64,000 nucleotides of DNA from Rhizophagus clarus (GCA_015698045.1 BLAL01000079.1:947931-1011930), one strand, 5' to 3'. Positions 34,117-47,372 are shown, counted from the stretch's first letter. Program-made: numbers and translations. Notes: generated by a model not told the origin, from the sequence alone.

Positions 34117-36447
34117 ATGGCTTTATTTTTCTCTATAATGGGGGGTATGCGAAAAGACTTTTCCATGTCGAAAAAATTTTTAGATAATGTTATATCCGAT
34201 TTTGAAACATCAAGATATAATCGTGATTTATACCCAGAAGGATTAAAAGTTGTTGAACGTTGTAAAGATGTTTTGAACGAAATTGATAAAAATAAAATTA
34301 CGATTTCCAATACTTCATCTCCGACTCCTCATGATTGTTTAATGAATTATGTTGAGAATAGCAAGGAATTACAAAGACTTGGAGATTGTTTGATGAAACT
34401 TTCATCTTTCACCAATTATGCGTTCACCAATAATGTTAACGTCTATGAGGTATAAAATTCTTTTATTTTATTTGGGATTGGTAATGATCGACGGAAACAA
34501 GTAGACGGTGCATAATTTTATATTATTATATAATTATTATATTTTTAAAATATATTATTATATAGGAAAGAGAGAAATTTGAAAAATTAATCGAAGAATT
34601 AGATATTAAAACGACTGAACTTCAAAATATTATCATAGATTGGAAGTTAAGGCGTTCAAAATGGAGCAGCTCGATAAAGAAAAAGATCAGAGCACTTGGA
34701 AAAATTTCCTCAAATCTTAAAAGACAAAAATCATTAGATGCATTAGTTAAAGATTCATTAAACTTAAAGATTCCAATTGAGCGCATTAAAGTTTCATATA
34801 ATTTTAATGGTCTTCAAGCTTTTGATACTTCTGGTATTGCTGAAGTTAACCCTATATTTAGAGGTAGTAGAAATCACGTCAAGCTTTGTTGGTATGAAGG
34901 TACAAAAAGAGTTGCTGAGAAAAAAATGGGAAATTTTAGTGTTGACGATGAAAAGTATAAAGAGATGATGAGAGAGATCAAATTTATGAAAGATTTAAGT
35001 TCTTGTGATAATATATTGACAATGTAAGTATTTTAATCGTTACATTTCTATTTTTTCTTTATTAATTTCTGTTTTTTTTTTTTCATTTAGATTTGGATAT
35101 TATCAACGTTCGTCTGGTTTTTCCATAATTTCAAGATGGGAAGATTACAATCTACAAACCTACCTTGCTGAAAATAAAGACCTTGACTGGATCGAAAAAT
35201 TATCAATTGCTCGAGGAGTTGCTAATGCGCTGAATTATTGTCATAAAAAAGATATATTACATTACGATATTGTATATCATTTTGTCATCATCACGTGTTC
35301 GTGAATTTTATTCCGATTTCTAAAAAAATTTTTTTCACTATTATTAATTTTTATTTTGAAGAGAGAACATATTGTTGAGTCAGCATTTTGAACCCAAACT
35401 TTATAATTTTCAAATCGATAAAAACTTTACTGCGCCACTTGATGTAAGGTAATCTGTCGTGATAAAATTAAAAAAAAAATCTAAGTCAATCATTCTATTA
35501 TTATTGCAGATATAATTCACCAGAAAGGGTTAGAGGTGAAAAATACACTAAACGTAGTGAAATATATAGGTAATTAATTATTCATATGTTACAATGTTTA
35601 ATTATAATTTCTAATAAACATAAAATAAATTTTTTATAGTTTCGCGATGGTTTTGTGGGAAATTCAACACCACAAATTACCCTATAAAAAACTTACATCT
35701 AAGGAAATTTCCGAAAAAATTCTTAAAGGTGAATATCCTACACAAAAACCTGTACACGGAACTCCTGTAGAATTCCAAAATATTATCGAAAGTGCATGGG
35801 TTCATGATCCAGAAGAACGTCCCAACATGGAGAAATTATATAATAAACTTGACAAATTAAATTCTAAAAATTTATTAAATAAAAATGTTGAATTAATTAG
35901 TTATAACAAAGAAGAAGAATCCATTGATTACGAAGATTTAGATTCGCCAAAAATTATTGGAAAAATACCAGACATTGCAAGGGGAATTAAATACCATCAA
36001 AATAAACAATATAAGAAAGCATGGAAAATATTTGAGGAATATGAAAGTAAATCGAATGACATTAATGGAAAATATTGGGTAGGATATTATTATCTTAAAG
36101 GGTGGCATGAAGGTACTAAAGGTACACCAAATTCAAGAGCCAGTGTGTCTTTTTTGAAGTCAGCAGCTGAATCTGGACATACAAATGCACAATATTATTA
36201 TGCTTTAGCGATAATAAATTATGGTGTGGCAGCAAGAGAACATCGTGATAAAGATAGAACTAAAATTGCGCTTGAGTATTTAAAAAGCTCAGCAAAACAA
36301 GACCATCCTGATGCTTTAAAAATGCTTGGAGGAATAATTAATAAAGGGAAATATCCGAGATATGGACTAAGCAAGGATGTTATGATAGGCAAAGCTATGA
36401 TTGAGAAATCACGTAATTTAAGAATTAGAAGTTGTTATAGTATTTGA
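34117..36447 (+). CDS. Pseudokinase (TKL-like) with C-terminal Sel1 repeats
   Basis: Proposed exons are 34117-34449, 34566-35023, 35091-35271, 35362-35448, 35510-35569 and 35640-36447. The first 150 residues are helical. A kinase domain follows with the beta-3 lysine context KRVAEKKM, hydrophobic core blocks and GVANALNYCHKKDILHYDI. The APE-like SPE is in RYNSPERVRGEKYTKRSEIYSFAMVLWEI, and PEERPNMEKL is also present. The HRD arginine is Tyr (HYD) and DFG is replaced (KLYNFQID), so catalysis is doubtful. Two to three Sel1-like repeats follow (YYLKGWHEG...FLKSAAESGHTNAQYYYALA, ALEYLKSSAKQDHPDALKML). Kinase-Sel1 fusions are hugely expanded in Rhizophagus. One junction fails: the exon ending at 35271 is phase 0, but the exon at 35362 needs phase 2 to read ENILLSQ. 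This could be a frameshift, a missed splice site or a sequencing error. Confidence 0.75.
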
Positions 36448-36721
36448 TGAAAAAATATATATTAATTATTTAATTTAGTTAATTTATTTTGTCTGTATTA
36501 CGTATATATTATTTATATTATTGATTCCTGGCAATCTGCCAATCAAAATAAAAAATATTTATTTTGTGAACGTCACATTTATTCACACGTGTTTAACAAG
36601 TATAAAAGGCACATCATTTTCGAGTTAGTTATAGTATACAATTTTTTTTTTTTTTTTTCATTTCTTTTAAGTTTCGAGTTAATCCGCAATAATAGTCAGT
36701 TTTTATTTTATTTAAACAAAA
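36448..36721. promoter_or_regulatory. Intergenic promoter of the Sfr1/Mei5 gene
   Basis: A 274-bp spacer with acgtcacatttattcacacgtg near 36570-36592 and a T-rich tract at 36640-36660 just before the start at 36722. No specific factor site is assigned. Confidence 0.3.
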
Positions 36722-37830
36722 ATGGTATCGAACGGATTTAAAGTACCTTCACTGACGGGAATGGCATTTCACGCACTACTTCGTATTTCAAACTCTGAAG
36801 AAGATTGGCACGCTTGGTCAAAACAAGATCTTATTGATATGATTTGTCCAAGGAACAAGAGTGATTTGGTAATATACATTAAAGCAAATTGCAAACTTAT
36901 ATTTCATCATCTCAATTGACCATTTTTTAAAATTAGTCAAAGAAGCGACGCAACGCACAAGAACTAATTGACCGGTTGGTCAAAAAAGGTATAATAAATT
37001 TATTATCAACGCGTACAGATAGCAAGAATCAAGAAATTACAATATATTGGATTAGAAAAAATTTGGAAAAATTATCTATACAAGAATCACGACAGAATTC
37101 AGAACTGATACCAAAATCTGAACTTAGTGCAAAACGACGTTCAATGGCATCTATAATAAGCAAGGCGCAATCAAAGTTGAATTCACCTTTGACTTCACCA
37201 AGTACGGCGAGAAGTTCTTCGACGCAAACTTCATTGAAAAGAAAATCTTCTCTGCCGTTATCTGCACCAGTCAAAAGGCCAAAATTCAAATCACCTTTGT
37301 CTCGTGAATCTCATGATCCAGAAATTAAGGCATTATTGGACCAGAAGCGAGAATTAGAAAAAGAAATTACTAAAGTTGAAGAAAATATTAGGAAGATTAA
37401 ACTGGTGTTGAAATATCAAGAGATGGTAAGTTAATAATATACAATCTTTAAAATTTACATAATTTTTATACTAAATTACTTCATGGCACGTAAATTAAAG
37501 AATGAAGGCAGTAATAATGAACGACTAATTAAGAAATGGCGTCGAGTAAGTCAAGAGACCGCAGAATATTTATTTTCGAAAATTCCAAAAGAAAAATCCT
37601 TTTTAGATGAGGCGGGCTTCTCGAATGCTTGGGGTAATTGGGGGTGGGATGAAGGAGATCAACAAAAGCATATTTTAAGCTATTCGGATGATGAGGAAGA
37701 GAATTATAATGAATCTTCTAATCAGAAAAATGAACTCGAACAACATACCATGAAATCAATGCTTTTACGGATGGGAATTGACTTAAAATTGATCAGATGG
37801 AATGAAGATGATGAATGTTTCGAAGAATAA
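36722..37830 (+). CDS. sfr1: Swi5-dependent recombination protein Sfr1/Mei5 family
   Basis: Exons 36722-36868, 36937-37425 and 37501-37830, each a multiple of three, give 321 residues. The C-terminal domain carries the family signature. It has a coiled coil (IKALLDQKRELEKEITKVEENIRKIK), then LIKKWRRVSQETAEYLF, then an acidic linker, then MGIDLKLIRWNEDDECFEE at the very end. The middle is a Ser/Pro/Lys-rich disordered linker. In fission yeast Sfr1 pairs with Swi5 and stabilises Rad51 (and Dmc1) filaments during recombination; Mei5-Sae3 is the budding-yeast counterpart. A conserved recombination partner is of interest in a lineage long thought asexual. The N-terminal 90 residues (ALLRISNSEEDWHAWSKQDLIDMI) look like a small helical DNA-binding-type domain, unassigned. 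Confidence 0.82.
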
Positions 37831-38053
37831 AAAGAAAGATCGTTAGTATATTCATTATGAAGCAAAGCTAATATAATATGAAATTATCCATTAATATAGA
37901 CTTATTATATATTTTAATATTTTATTCATATTAATTTATGTTATAATATATATGCGTGTGTTATGTTTTTTTTTATACAAATTAATAGTCTCTAATAAGT
38001 TAAAATGTTTTTCTTTTGAAAAAGTATTAAATTAATTAACAGCATTTCCAATG

Positions 38054-39319
38054 TTATTTCAATTTCCCACGTTCATCAACTTCAACTACTAATTCATCAC
38101 CATATATTTCTGAAGAAACAATTTCACTTAAATCAAGTCTATCAAGACTACCACTTTCTTCCATTTCTAATAATCTTTTAACAGCAGCAGCATTGACTGA
38201 TGCATTCATTTTCCTATAAATATACCAAGCTGCAAAGATTAATAATATACAACCAACAGCTAATGTAATATAATTAATTGTACGAGAAGTTGAGTCCATT
38301 TCTTCAGTTAAATTACCAAATCTCGAACCGATGAATATATATATTAATAATTTTGGTAAGCTTAAAGCTGTAGCTAAAAAGAATTTCCAAAAACTAACAG
38401 TTTGAATTGTACCAAAAAATGCATTTGACCAGGGAAATGGGAATGGACTCAATCTTATTAAAAATATTATCTAGTTAAAAGTTTTTATGGTAAGTGAATG
38501 TATTTGAATTTGATTAAATTTAAATTATTTTAATGTTTATTTTATTTACCTTGAATCCACCTTCTTCTATAGCTAATGTTAATTTTTGAAAATTACCTTT
38601 CTTTTTTGTGAGCTTTCTAGCATAGCCAAGACATACTGATCGACAAACACTATTATTTAAACGAATTGAGTTAATTTTAATAAACTCAAAATAGAACAAA
38701 TTCCAGTTTTTTCTTGGCAAGATAACTTACAAAAAACTAAAAGATGCACCAATCAAAGCAAAAATATATGCTGGAGCGAATCCTAATGGGAATCCGTATA
38801 TGAACCCGCATATAAATATCATTGATCCATACCTATAAAAGTAAAGTTTTGGATCAAATAAAACAACTAAACTTAATAATCTTAATAAGAATATTTAACC
38901 AACCCTGGAACTGGTGGAATACTTGAAGCGATTATTATTCCTCCGATAATTAAATATCCGAATTTTAAACCACGTATTTCTTCTGCTAACGGAGCTAAAG
39001 CTATTAAAAAAAAAAAAATACATATATATATTTATATTAAATTGTTTTAAAATTTTTTAATTAAACGTTTATTTATATGTTGAATTTTAAATTTTATTTT
39101 GATTTTTTCTTTTTCAAGATGCTTACTATAAAAATTGTTATTATGTATATCTTGACCATCGTATATTATATTATTATTATTAACCAAATTACCTCTCATT
39201 ATTGGTTTCTCAAAAATAAAGAATAATATAGTCAAAACAATGACTATTACTGATGTTAATAATAAGGTTAATTTCTTTCTTCGCGGCATTTCTCGAAAAA
39301 ATTCGATAATATTTGGCAT
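38054..39319 (-). CDS. TVP38: TVP38/TMEM64 (VTT-domain) membrane protein, five exons, 280 aa
   Basis: Transcript-order exons are 39319-39193, 39000-38904, 38832-38731, 38649-38550 and 38470-38054, all in phase. A basic N-terminus (MPRRKK) precedes the first membrane segment (LTLLLTSVIVIVLTILFFIF). The VTT core has FGYLIIGGIIIASSIPPVPG, MIFICGFIYGFPLGFAPAYIFALIGASFSF, and the conserved RLSPFPFPWSNAFFG. A membrane segment follows (INYITLAVGCILLIFAAWYIY) and an acidic cytosolic tail ends ERGKLK. The family comprises Golgi/endosomal proteins related to DedA and TMEM41B/VMP1 scramblases, and yeast Tvp38 is a Golgi vesicle protein. Spacing to the convergent Sfr1 gene is 223 bp. Confidence 0.88.
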
Positions 39320-42300
39320 TGTTGATTATTTTATTTATTTGTATGTATATATATTTTTCATTTAAAAAAACTAAATGCAAATAATAAAATAATGTACGTT
39401 TTGGTTGGTTGAAAAGGTTAATTAATTTAAATTAATTTAATTTAAAAAAAGCTTAACTGTTAATAAACAAATATATCAAAAAAAAAAAAAAAAAAGGTTC
39501 GATAAGGTTGTGAAGGAGAGAATCTTCAATACAATTTCTCTTTTTTTTTCTGTTATTTATAACTTTTTTTTAATTAATACAAAGAAAAATTTTCACGCGG
39601 ATAATATTATCCTCCCATTTTAAAATAATGGGCTTAGACTATATTAGCTTGAAACTGATACATCGTACAAGTGATCAAAGATTTACAGAGCCACGCCGCA
39701 AAGCCAATTTTGTAACACGCGAATCAAGTATTGTAGAATAAAAAAACTACTAATTTAAGATCTATTGGTTGAATAAGTAACACAAAAAATAATATATTTT
39801 TTTAGCTAGAATTGTCTCGACTGACTAATCATTTATATTTAATGCGTATATATAGATCAAGAAAATGCTTTAGTTATTTCTAAACGTTTTTATATTAATC
39901 AGGACTTGGTATATCGATAGTTGGTATATTAAAAAAAGCTTGATGATATAATGGTAAAATTATACGTGTCAAATATGTGTCGAAGATGAAACAACGTCAT
40001 CAAAAGGAGTAATTTGTAAAACAATAGATTAGTTTTTAACGAGAGATTCAGAAATAGTTTCACATTGTTTAATATTATAGTATGATACTCACATGATTAA
40101 AGCATTATTTCGACAAAGTTTGCAACATAAGGTTCTCAAAGTTTTATCAACAATATAAGTAGTTCGGAGGTTCTAGGATTACGTTCCTATGCAAGATTAA
40201 TTAAAAAACTCGTAATGATATAATGAATAACTGATTTTATGTGGGATAAAACACAAATTCCGCTGTCCATTTGGCATGTCCTTGCATGTATAAAACTAAA
40301 TCCTTCTTGGAGGAAGTTTTGCTTATTTCTTATTTGTTAGTTACTTCATCATTAAATAAAGCAGCTGTTATTCGTAGTTTCGTACCACTTTTGTTATTTG
40401 TATGCCTTCCTAGGATGAAAATATTCGTTGCAATAAAGCATCATCAAATCACATGATTTATTGTTAAGTGAGCACACGTTATGAAAATATAAATATTTGT
40501 TACATCGAAAATTATGAATAAAAAATATAACCTGACTGTAATCCAATAATAATTGAACTTTTTTTATTTTTCATTTATAAAAAAAACGCAATTTTGAACT
40601 AATTTTAAAACTTCAAAGACAAAACCACTTTCTACATTACAACTAATTTTAATATTCTTCCGGTGACTGTATAGCTTGACTTAATCATCAACTTATTTAT
40701 AATTATCCAAATATAAAGATCAGTTATTGGTAGATATATCACCATCCAATAATGTTCAGTCATTAGGAATAATGCGGCGACCAATAGAAATTAATGCCAT
40801 TAATACTGACTGCGATATTGTTGAAATCCCGCATATTCCAACTATAATAAACTAATATCGTCCAATAGAGGAAGTCCCTAAAATTTCGGGGGACCTTATG
40901 TTAAGTGACCGTCATACCAATAGTTTAAATAGTTTAAAGTAATTATGAAGATACAGTGAAATTAATTTTGGGGTACTGATTAAAGACATTTAAAGCACGA
41001 CTTTCCAAAATTCCAAAACATAATATATGAACCTTTTGTTGTCATCCTCAAAAATATTAGTATCAATGACATCTACAAACAGACTTTAACTTTGCAAAAA
41101 AGTCCTTGAATCAGCCAAAGAACAATTAGTTGCACTACAAGAAAGAGAAGACACAGGCGTGTTGGTTATAGAGATTGATAATGAAGATGATGGTAATAAA
41201 GAAGATGAGGATGAACTTGAAGGTGGAATCATTGTTCCAAGAAACATTTCACTTGAAACTTACCTAAATTATTATAAAGGAGAGGCGAGACTTACAGTTG
41301 ATACGCGTTTGCTTGATGGAAATTATTATAGTTACCCAGCCTGATGATCTTCCTCAACCAGTTACTGGCCAGGATTATGACCGAGTGATGACCGTATCCA
41401 GAAGTTGGCTTATCTGAAGGAGTTAATAGTTTATATACTTTGACAAAAAGATATTTTTCAGAAAGAACCACTATCCAAATTTGTTTTGCCATAAAATTAT
41501 ACAGTCGACGCAGGAATGGTACCTGTGCAATGGTTGCATTCTTGTATCAGTATTCGAATATTGGTGGAGGACCTAGACAGTCCCTTTGCGTTAGAACATA
41601 TTGAGATTTTTTTCCTGATTAAGCTATTAAAGAATGGCACCTCTGTGTAATGGCCCAAACATCCTGGCTTATTAAATAAATATTCCGTCAAATGAAATAT
41701 TTCGTGGTTCTTCTGCTGGTATTCCATCTAATTTGGTCGTAGGATTTAATTTGATTATAGAGAGTAGCACTTTGTTATTAATTTTATAAACAAAATACTT
41801 GGAAACAGTAAAGATGTAGCAAATAAAAAATAGAATTTCATATAATTTTAATAATACAATAATGCAATTAACAATTTTAATAATATAATACAATTAGTGA
41901 TTTTAATAATATAATTTATAAATCAATAAAAATATAAATAGATCAAATTCGTTGTCTTTTTGTTGCAAAATGATGAAATTTGTTATGCAGTCTATAAGTC
42001 CATATCACTTTTTCCTTCTTAAATATGAAAAAAAAAAAGGTTAACATTATCTTAGTGACTTGCTTGTTATTCATAATAAAGAATACTTTTTTCTTCCAGT
42101 TACGAAGATACAATATCCTAAAAAAAAAAAGAATAGGAGTTGTGAGACATGCGAATCATATAATATTTGGCATTATTTTAGTATTTCTAAGATTATATGG
42201 GACCAAAACAGAGTACGTAATCATATGTTTTTATCTGACAGTTATTGACACTTGTCAACTTATTTTGATCTATCCTTAAACCTATCATCAACTGCCTTAG

Positions 42301-42918
42301 CTAGAGTAAATGGCATAGCTCATTTTCTTCAGATAAGACAGTTATTTCAGCAGAATTTGGCAGGGGCCACCAGACAATCGGCTGGGATAGATAACCAATA
42401 AATTGATTGTAGTCGAAAAGTCAAAAGTGCAGTAAGATTTATTAATTTATCTCAATCTTAACCACTGATAATGATGAAATAATATTTGATCGTGATTTAT
42501 TTATTTTTTTAGTGAAATTTTTGATGAAATTTAATTCAACGGAATATTTTTTTCAGCTGTTGTGTTAGTAAGATCTGAATAGGAATTGTCCACGAGATCA
42601 CAAATTCAACAATGATTCCGGAAATATGGGCTAAACTTATAAACGGTTCAGCCCTTTAATTAGTTGTTAAATAATTTATGTCACGTAAAATATGCTTTAT
42701 CAATAAATATATATTTTTGTTATACAATAATATACATAAATCAAAAACCTCTGTGATCATTCTCTCTAAGATTAGGCTGTGTCTGCAGCATTGTACATCT
42801 ATATTAATAAATTATTCGAACTTATTTCTTAATTCCAACAATCGATTACTTGAGAATCATTAACTTCTCGTTGTCAGTCATTTCGTTCCATTGCTCTGTT
42901 TGAAGCTATTCAATCAAA
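39320..42918. other. Intergenic with decayed coding remnants
   Basis: 3.6 kb. 39320-40800 shows only short frames without family resemblance. 41090-41420 and 42000-42400 contain protein-like stretches broken by frameshifts. No TIRs or LTRs were recognised around them. Confidence 0.45.
41093..41420 (+). pseudogene. Frameshifted acidic-protein remnant
   Basis: One frame reads VLESAKEQLVALQEREDTGV, an acidic run, then GGIIVPRNISLETYLNYYKG up to a stop near 41344. A second frame takes over (VTQPDDLPQPVTGQDYDRVM) to a TGA near 41417. A single one-base shift near 41325 would join them. The family is not recognised and there is no start or upstream exon. Confidence 0.4.
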
Positions 42919-45900
42919 CTAATCGATTAATTTGGCAAAAGTCATTGTATTCTTTGAAAAGTAATCTGCGATAACACTAAAGCCATCTTTTTCTTCTCTT
43001 AACTATAAAATATAATTCAATAATAAATATTAATGCGGAAAATAATTAAATAACGTGAAATAAATATTACTTGTTCAAAAAATAATTCATGTTTTTCCGC
43101 ATTTTCTTCTTGAGATCTTCTCATATCGGAAATCATACGATGTTGGACAACACATTGTGGACATTCGGCACGATCAGAATCGGGCAGACATCTGGTAAAA
43201 CGCGTAAATTAATATAGTAAGGACAAAAATCAAGAATATTTGTAATTATATATACCTCTGATGAAACGAATGTCGACATAAGAAATGTACTGCAGGTAAA
43301 TCGAGATTTCTTCCACATCCAGTACATTTTGTAACTTGGAAAATTCGAGCTCTATATTGCAAATAAATTAGTAATTTTTTTTTTTAAAAAAAAAAAAATA
43401 AATAAATAATCACACTACATACGTCGTCTTCAATTCTTCAATCTCTTTTCTCTTCTTTACAGTTTCTTCACGATAACTTTGTATCAATTTCATATCTGAT
43501 TGAGCTTCTTTTTTTTCTACTTCGATTCTTTTTCCTAAATAGCCTTTAACCATACCTAACGTTGCTACAGAATTTCTACTAAGAGCCTGTACAACTTGTA
43601 AAGGTGGTAATAAGTTATGAGATTCAATGTGATCAAGTATTTTCAAAAGCTCAGTTGTTGATGTTGCGAGAGTCGCTGGTGAAGATGAAAAGTATGACAA
43701 CGTGAAAGGATAAAGAGATTGGTCTTGAGGTCTATAAAATATTTTTAAGTGAGAAGAGTTGCATGTATTTATTCAAATATTTCAAAAATACTTGATTAGC
43801 ATACCCATATTTTTTTAGTGCTTGAATTACTTTTTCGGTATTGTCTTTGGCCATGTAGAACCTTAGAATGTCTTCGTACATCTTCATCTTTTCGTATAAA
43901 TAAATGATACCTTCATCAAACTGTGCTAAATAACAAAGTACCAGCGCTTGATTCGCATCATATGAAATCTACAATTAGGTTAAAAGATAAAAAATATTAA
44001 ACTAAATCCAATGATATAAGCGAACATATTCAGAAACGAACATCTTCATCCATTAACAATTGTAAAGCCTTTTCTTTTCTTATCAATTTTTCTTTCACGC
44101 GTTCAGTCTCCGTCGTAACACCAAAAATACTAGGTGCACCAAACTTTCTTCCTTTAGCATCTTTAGTCGAAATTACAGGAGGTAAATATGCTTCAGATAG
44201 ATAAAGCTCCAGCAGTGTACTCCATACTGCTTTCTTCTCTTCAATTTCTGCGTCGGATTCAAAAAAACTCTTTGAAGACTCAGCTGCTTCATTTACATCA
44301 TCAACAGGAACATATTGTCCTTTGGCTAAAGAAAGATTATGAGTTGGTTGTGAAGGTTTAATAGAACCGAAACCACCCCAACGTTTTTGAGAAACTTTCT
44401 CAAGAAATTGTATCAAGTAGTTTGGTTGGTCTACAAATAATGACATGAAAGTGCGAACTGGCGGTGGTTTATACGCAACAGTTTTTGGTTCTTTTGGAAT
44501 ATTAACCGTTGTTGAATTTGCTTGCGTTTCCGCGTTTGGTGATGGAGTTGGTGAAGCATGAGTAAATTGTAGAAATGAGGGATAGGGTATGCCACTTGGA
44601 TTTGATACTTCTGTATTACCAACTGGTTCAGGAGTATGTGACTTATGCACCGCTAAATACAGGTCACCGGTACATAAATCAATAAGAAGTTCAGTTGTAG
44701 GTTCCGGAAGGTGATTAAGAAGAATTTTTCCATATTTTTGCAAATTTCGATTCGCCTTGATCATTAAAAAACGATAATATTAAATACTTTATTTAAGAAG
44801 CTTTAATGAATCCCAAAATAAATATTATACCTCAATTGGTCCAAGATTGCGTATATACTCCAATGCATTTTCATAATCTTCGGTATCTTCGATCTGTATT
44901 TTCAGATATCTGTACATAATAATTTTGTTTTTATTGTTTCTATTGTTTCTTAAATATAAGCATAATAAATTATTATTAAAAGCACATACAAATCATGTTC
45001 TTCGCCCAACTTAGCTAAATAAACAGCATGTTCATGATATCCAGCTTGTCGGCATACTTTAATAGCTGTCTCCAAATCAAAATTAAGTTTACTATCCGTC
45101 TATCAAAAAATAATAATAATAATAATAATAATCATTAAATTCATCATATTAGCGCTTTAGTGAACGTATATTGACATATCTATGAACGCACCTTAATAAA
45201 TTGGTCCAATCTCGCAACATCCTTGAGTTTTGTGTAACAATTGAGTAACAATGTTGTATGGTCTGGAGTTGCTAAATCATGAGAATGTAACTCTTGAAGA
45301 TAATTTACAAGGTTGTGAATACGTTGAGCATCCAAAAACTATTAATTGAAATTTATCATCTATTAAAATTGTTAATTTTATTTCGGATTTTAATATTGAA
45401 CAATGTTACCTTTCGAATAATGTACGATGGTTCAAGTTGACCAATGGTACGTATATATTGTGCCATTGCACCATCATAATCCGCCTTGCTAAATAATTTA
45501 AAACAAAATACTGTATGTACTTAATTAAATTCATAAAATAGATTTGAATTATATATTATATAATACCACACCTATATAAGTGATCACCATATTTCTTAAA
45601 AATTTCCGAAACGCTTGCATCATCATATTTCTGACTATGTGCAAGATTGATTGCAAGCGAATATAAATTTTTTTTAAATAATATTTCAAGTTTGGTAGGC
45701 GTATCCTTTTCTTCAAGACGATATAGCTATCAGTTATTCAAGGAAAAAATTCGTTAGTTCATTCTTACATGACGATTTAATAATAAATTATTATTGTTAA
45801 AACCTTGCCGTCCATTCCGAGAATGTAAACACCTCCCCATTCGCAACAAATTGTCCGTATTCCGTGAGAGAAAGTTCCCATGTAAGCAATAAATTTGTTA

Positions 45901-47372
45901 GCAGTATCAATTATGGTAACTTTTGTTAATTCAAAAGGAGAAGTATTTTTCTGATTAGATGACCCAGTACTAGAGGTGGCCGTATAACGCGTTGACTGAG
46001 CAGGTGGTGATACTATGATAAGATTCGATTTGAACCAAATCACCTCTGATTTTGTGCCTATAATCAAAAATTTTTAATTATAATTTCCTCATAGCAGAAT
46101 GATATGACTACTTAATTTATCCTCATACCTTCATAGGCCAAAAATGCTCCTCGTCCCTCAGGAACATAAAAATAAATTCCCTATAAGACGATTTTTTGTT
46201 AAACTTTAATAATAAAGAATTACGCATAATCAAATCAAATATACAAGAATTTTTTTTTGACCTCATCTCGGGCAACAGCCATTTCGTGTGTGGTGTCACT
46301 AATTACTGCACAACCCAACGCACAACCTTGTTCATCGATAATAACCTAATGTAAAATTTGGGAAATCCCATTCGTGTGTTAAATACTAGTGATATAATAC
46401 ATCATGAGAGCACTGTCTTAATAAACTTACGGGGATACTTTTAATTGTTGTAACACAAGTTAAAACCTTATTTATTGTGACTATAAACAAGATAGTGTTC
46501 TTATTGTTTTCCTTAAATCCGAGACCTTTGCGCGTAAGAAATATTTTTATTTTAATTATCACTATATAAATTACTTTGTAAAGGATAAATCGCTTACCCA
46601 TAACAGGTTCATCGCTTTCGTGAATAACCTTTTGTTTGGTATAACGATCTTTGAGGTCGCCTCTTATCAACACGACAACACCATTGGCCAAACCAACAGC
46701 TATTTGGGCTAAATTATCTAATACAGCTATTGTTGATACGGGGAAAGGTTTTCCTCCATGGTTAACCTTGATAGTTCGCAGACAAAAAGGAATTCCCTTG
46801 GATTTATCTTGTTTATCGAGATCCCATATTTTTATGATTGGAAAATCTTCTTCCTATTATAATTCGCAACGATATATAAAAATTGAGGCTGATAATTAAA
46901 AACAAACGAATAAATAAAATTCAACATACTCCGACTGTTAATAAGATATTCTTTTGTTTTATTTGCTTCATATGTGTTACTCGTCCACCTTCATGGGCTA
47001 TAAATGACTGTACGTTAAAGGCTCGGTCTACAATATGAACATATCCTGAGGAGTGTAAATGAGTAAAATAATTTGTGCGACTAAAAGCGCACATATTAAC
47101 GAGTTGTCAAGGATAAAACTGCTATATAATAACGTCTTTTCTTGCATTGAAGTGATCATAAAAAAGGATATCAGCTAAGATAATGTTTCCTCGACCGCTC
47201 GTGCTCACCGTTATGTCGGTTTTCTATGAGAATTATGTTAATGTACATCTCATGAAATGTAATAATGCAATATACGAAGTAAATTTAATACTTGAAAAAT
47301 CGCAGGTGGTTTCGTTGAATCATGATCCTTTATCTGCTGAACATTGAAGAAAGTGAACTGCTTTAAAGACAT
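42919..47372 (-). CDS. VPS11: VPS11 (PEP5), HOPS/CORVET core subunit, 19 exons, 1018 aa
   Basis: Transcript-order exons: 47372-47292, 47223-47172, 47054-46930, 46853-46598, 46525-46431, 46345-46262, 46180-46129, 46057-45804, 45726-45572, 45488-45410, 45338-45192, 45099-44990, 44909-44831, 44755-44042, 43968-43805, 43731-43423, 43351-43256, 43191-43071 and 43002-42919. The N-terminal beta-propeller has SGRGNIILAD, IKIWDLDKQDKSKGIPFC and VGLANGVVVLIRGDLKDR. It is followed by clathrin-heavy-chain-like helices (LAHSQKYDDASVSEIFKKYGDHLY; YGKILLNHLPEPTTELLIDL). It ends in a C3H2C3 RING (C928, C931, C944, H946, H949, C952, C961, C964). VPS11 scaffolds the HOPS and CORVET tethers at vacuole and endosome. 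The second intron (47055-47171) has no GT-AG solution in frame. It fits an AT-AC intron, donor ATATCCTTTT. Confidence 0.95.
47055..47171 (-). other. Candidate AT-AC (U12-type) intron in VPS11
   Basis: The intron begins ATATCCTTTTTT, matching the minor-spliceosome AT-AC donor consensus ATATCCTT, and ends CATTTAC. Using these ends joins exon 2 (phase 1) to exon 3 and gives ILADSSGYVHIVD, the expected propeller blade. A perfect U12 branch-point-like TCCTTGAC lies inside, but about 55 nt from the 3' end, farther than usual. No GT donor in the region restores the frame. Confidence 0.65.

Noticed and set aside
40271-40456. 61-residue hydrophobic frame
   Set aside because: No neighbours, splice sites or family match. 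The length is expected by chance.
41497-42279. Several short frames (41497-41893 minus, 42025-42279 plus)
   Set aside because: No family resemblance, no splice continuity and lysine runs from poly-A. At most this is decayed DNA.
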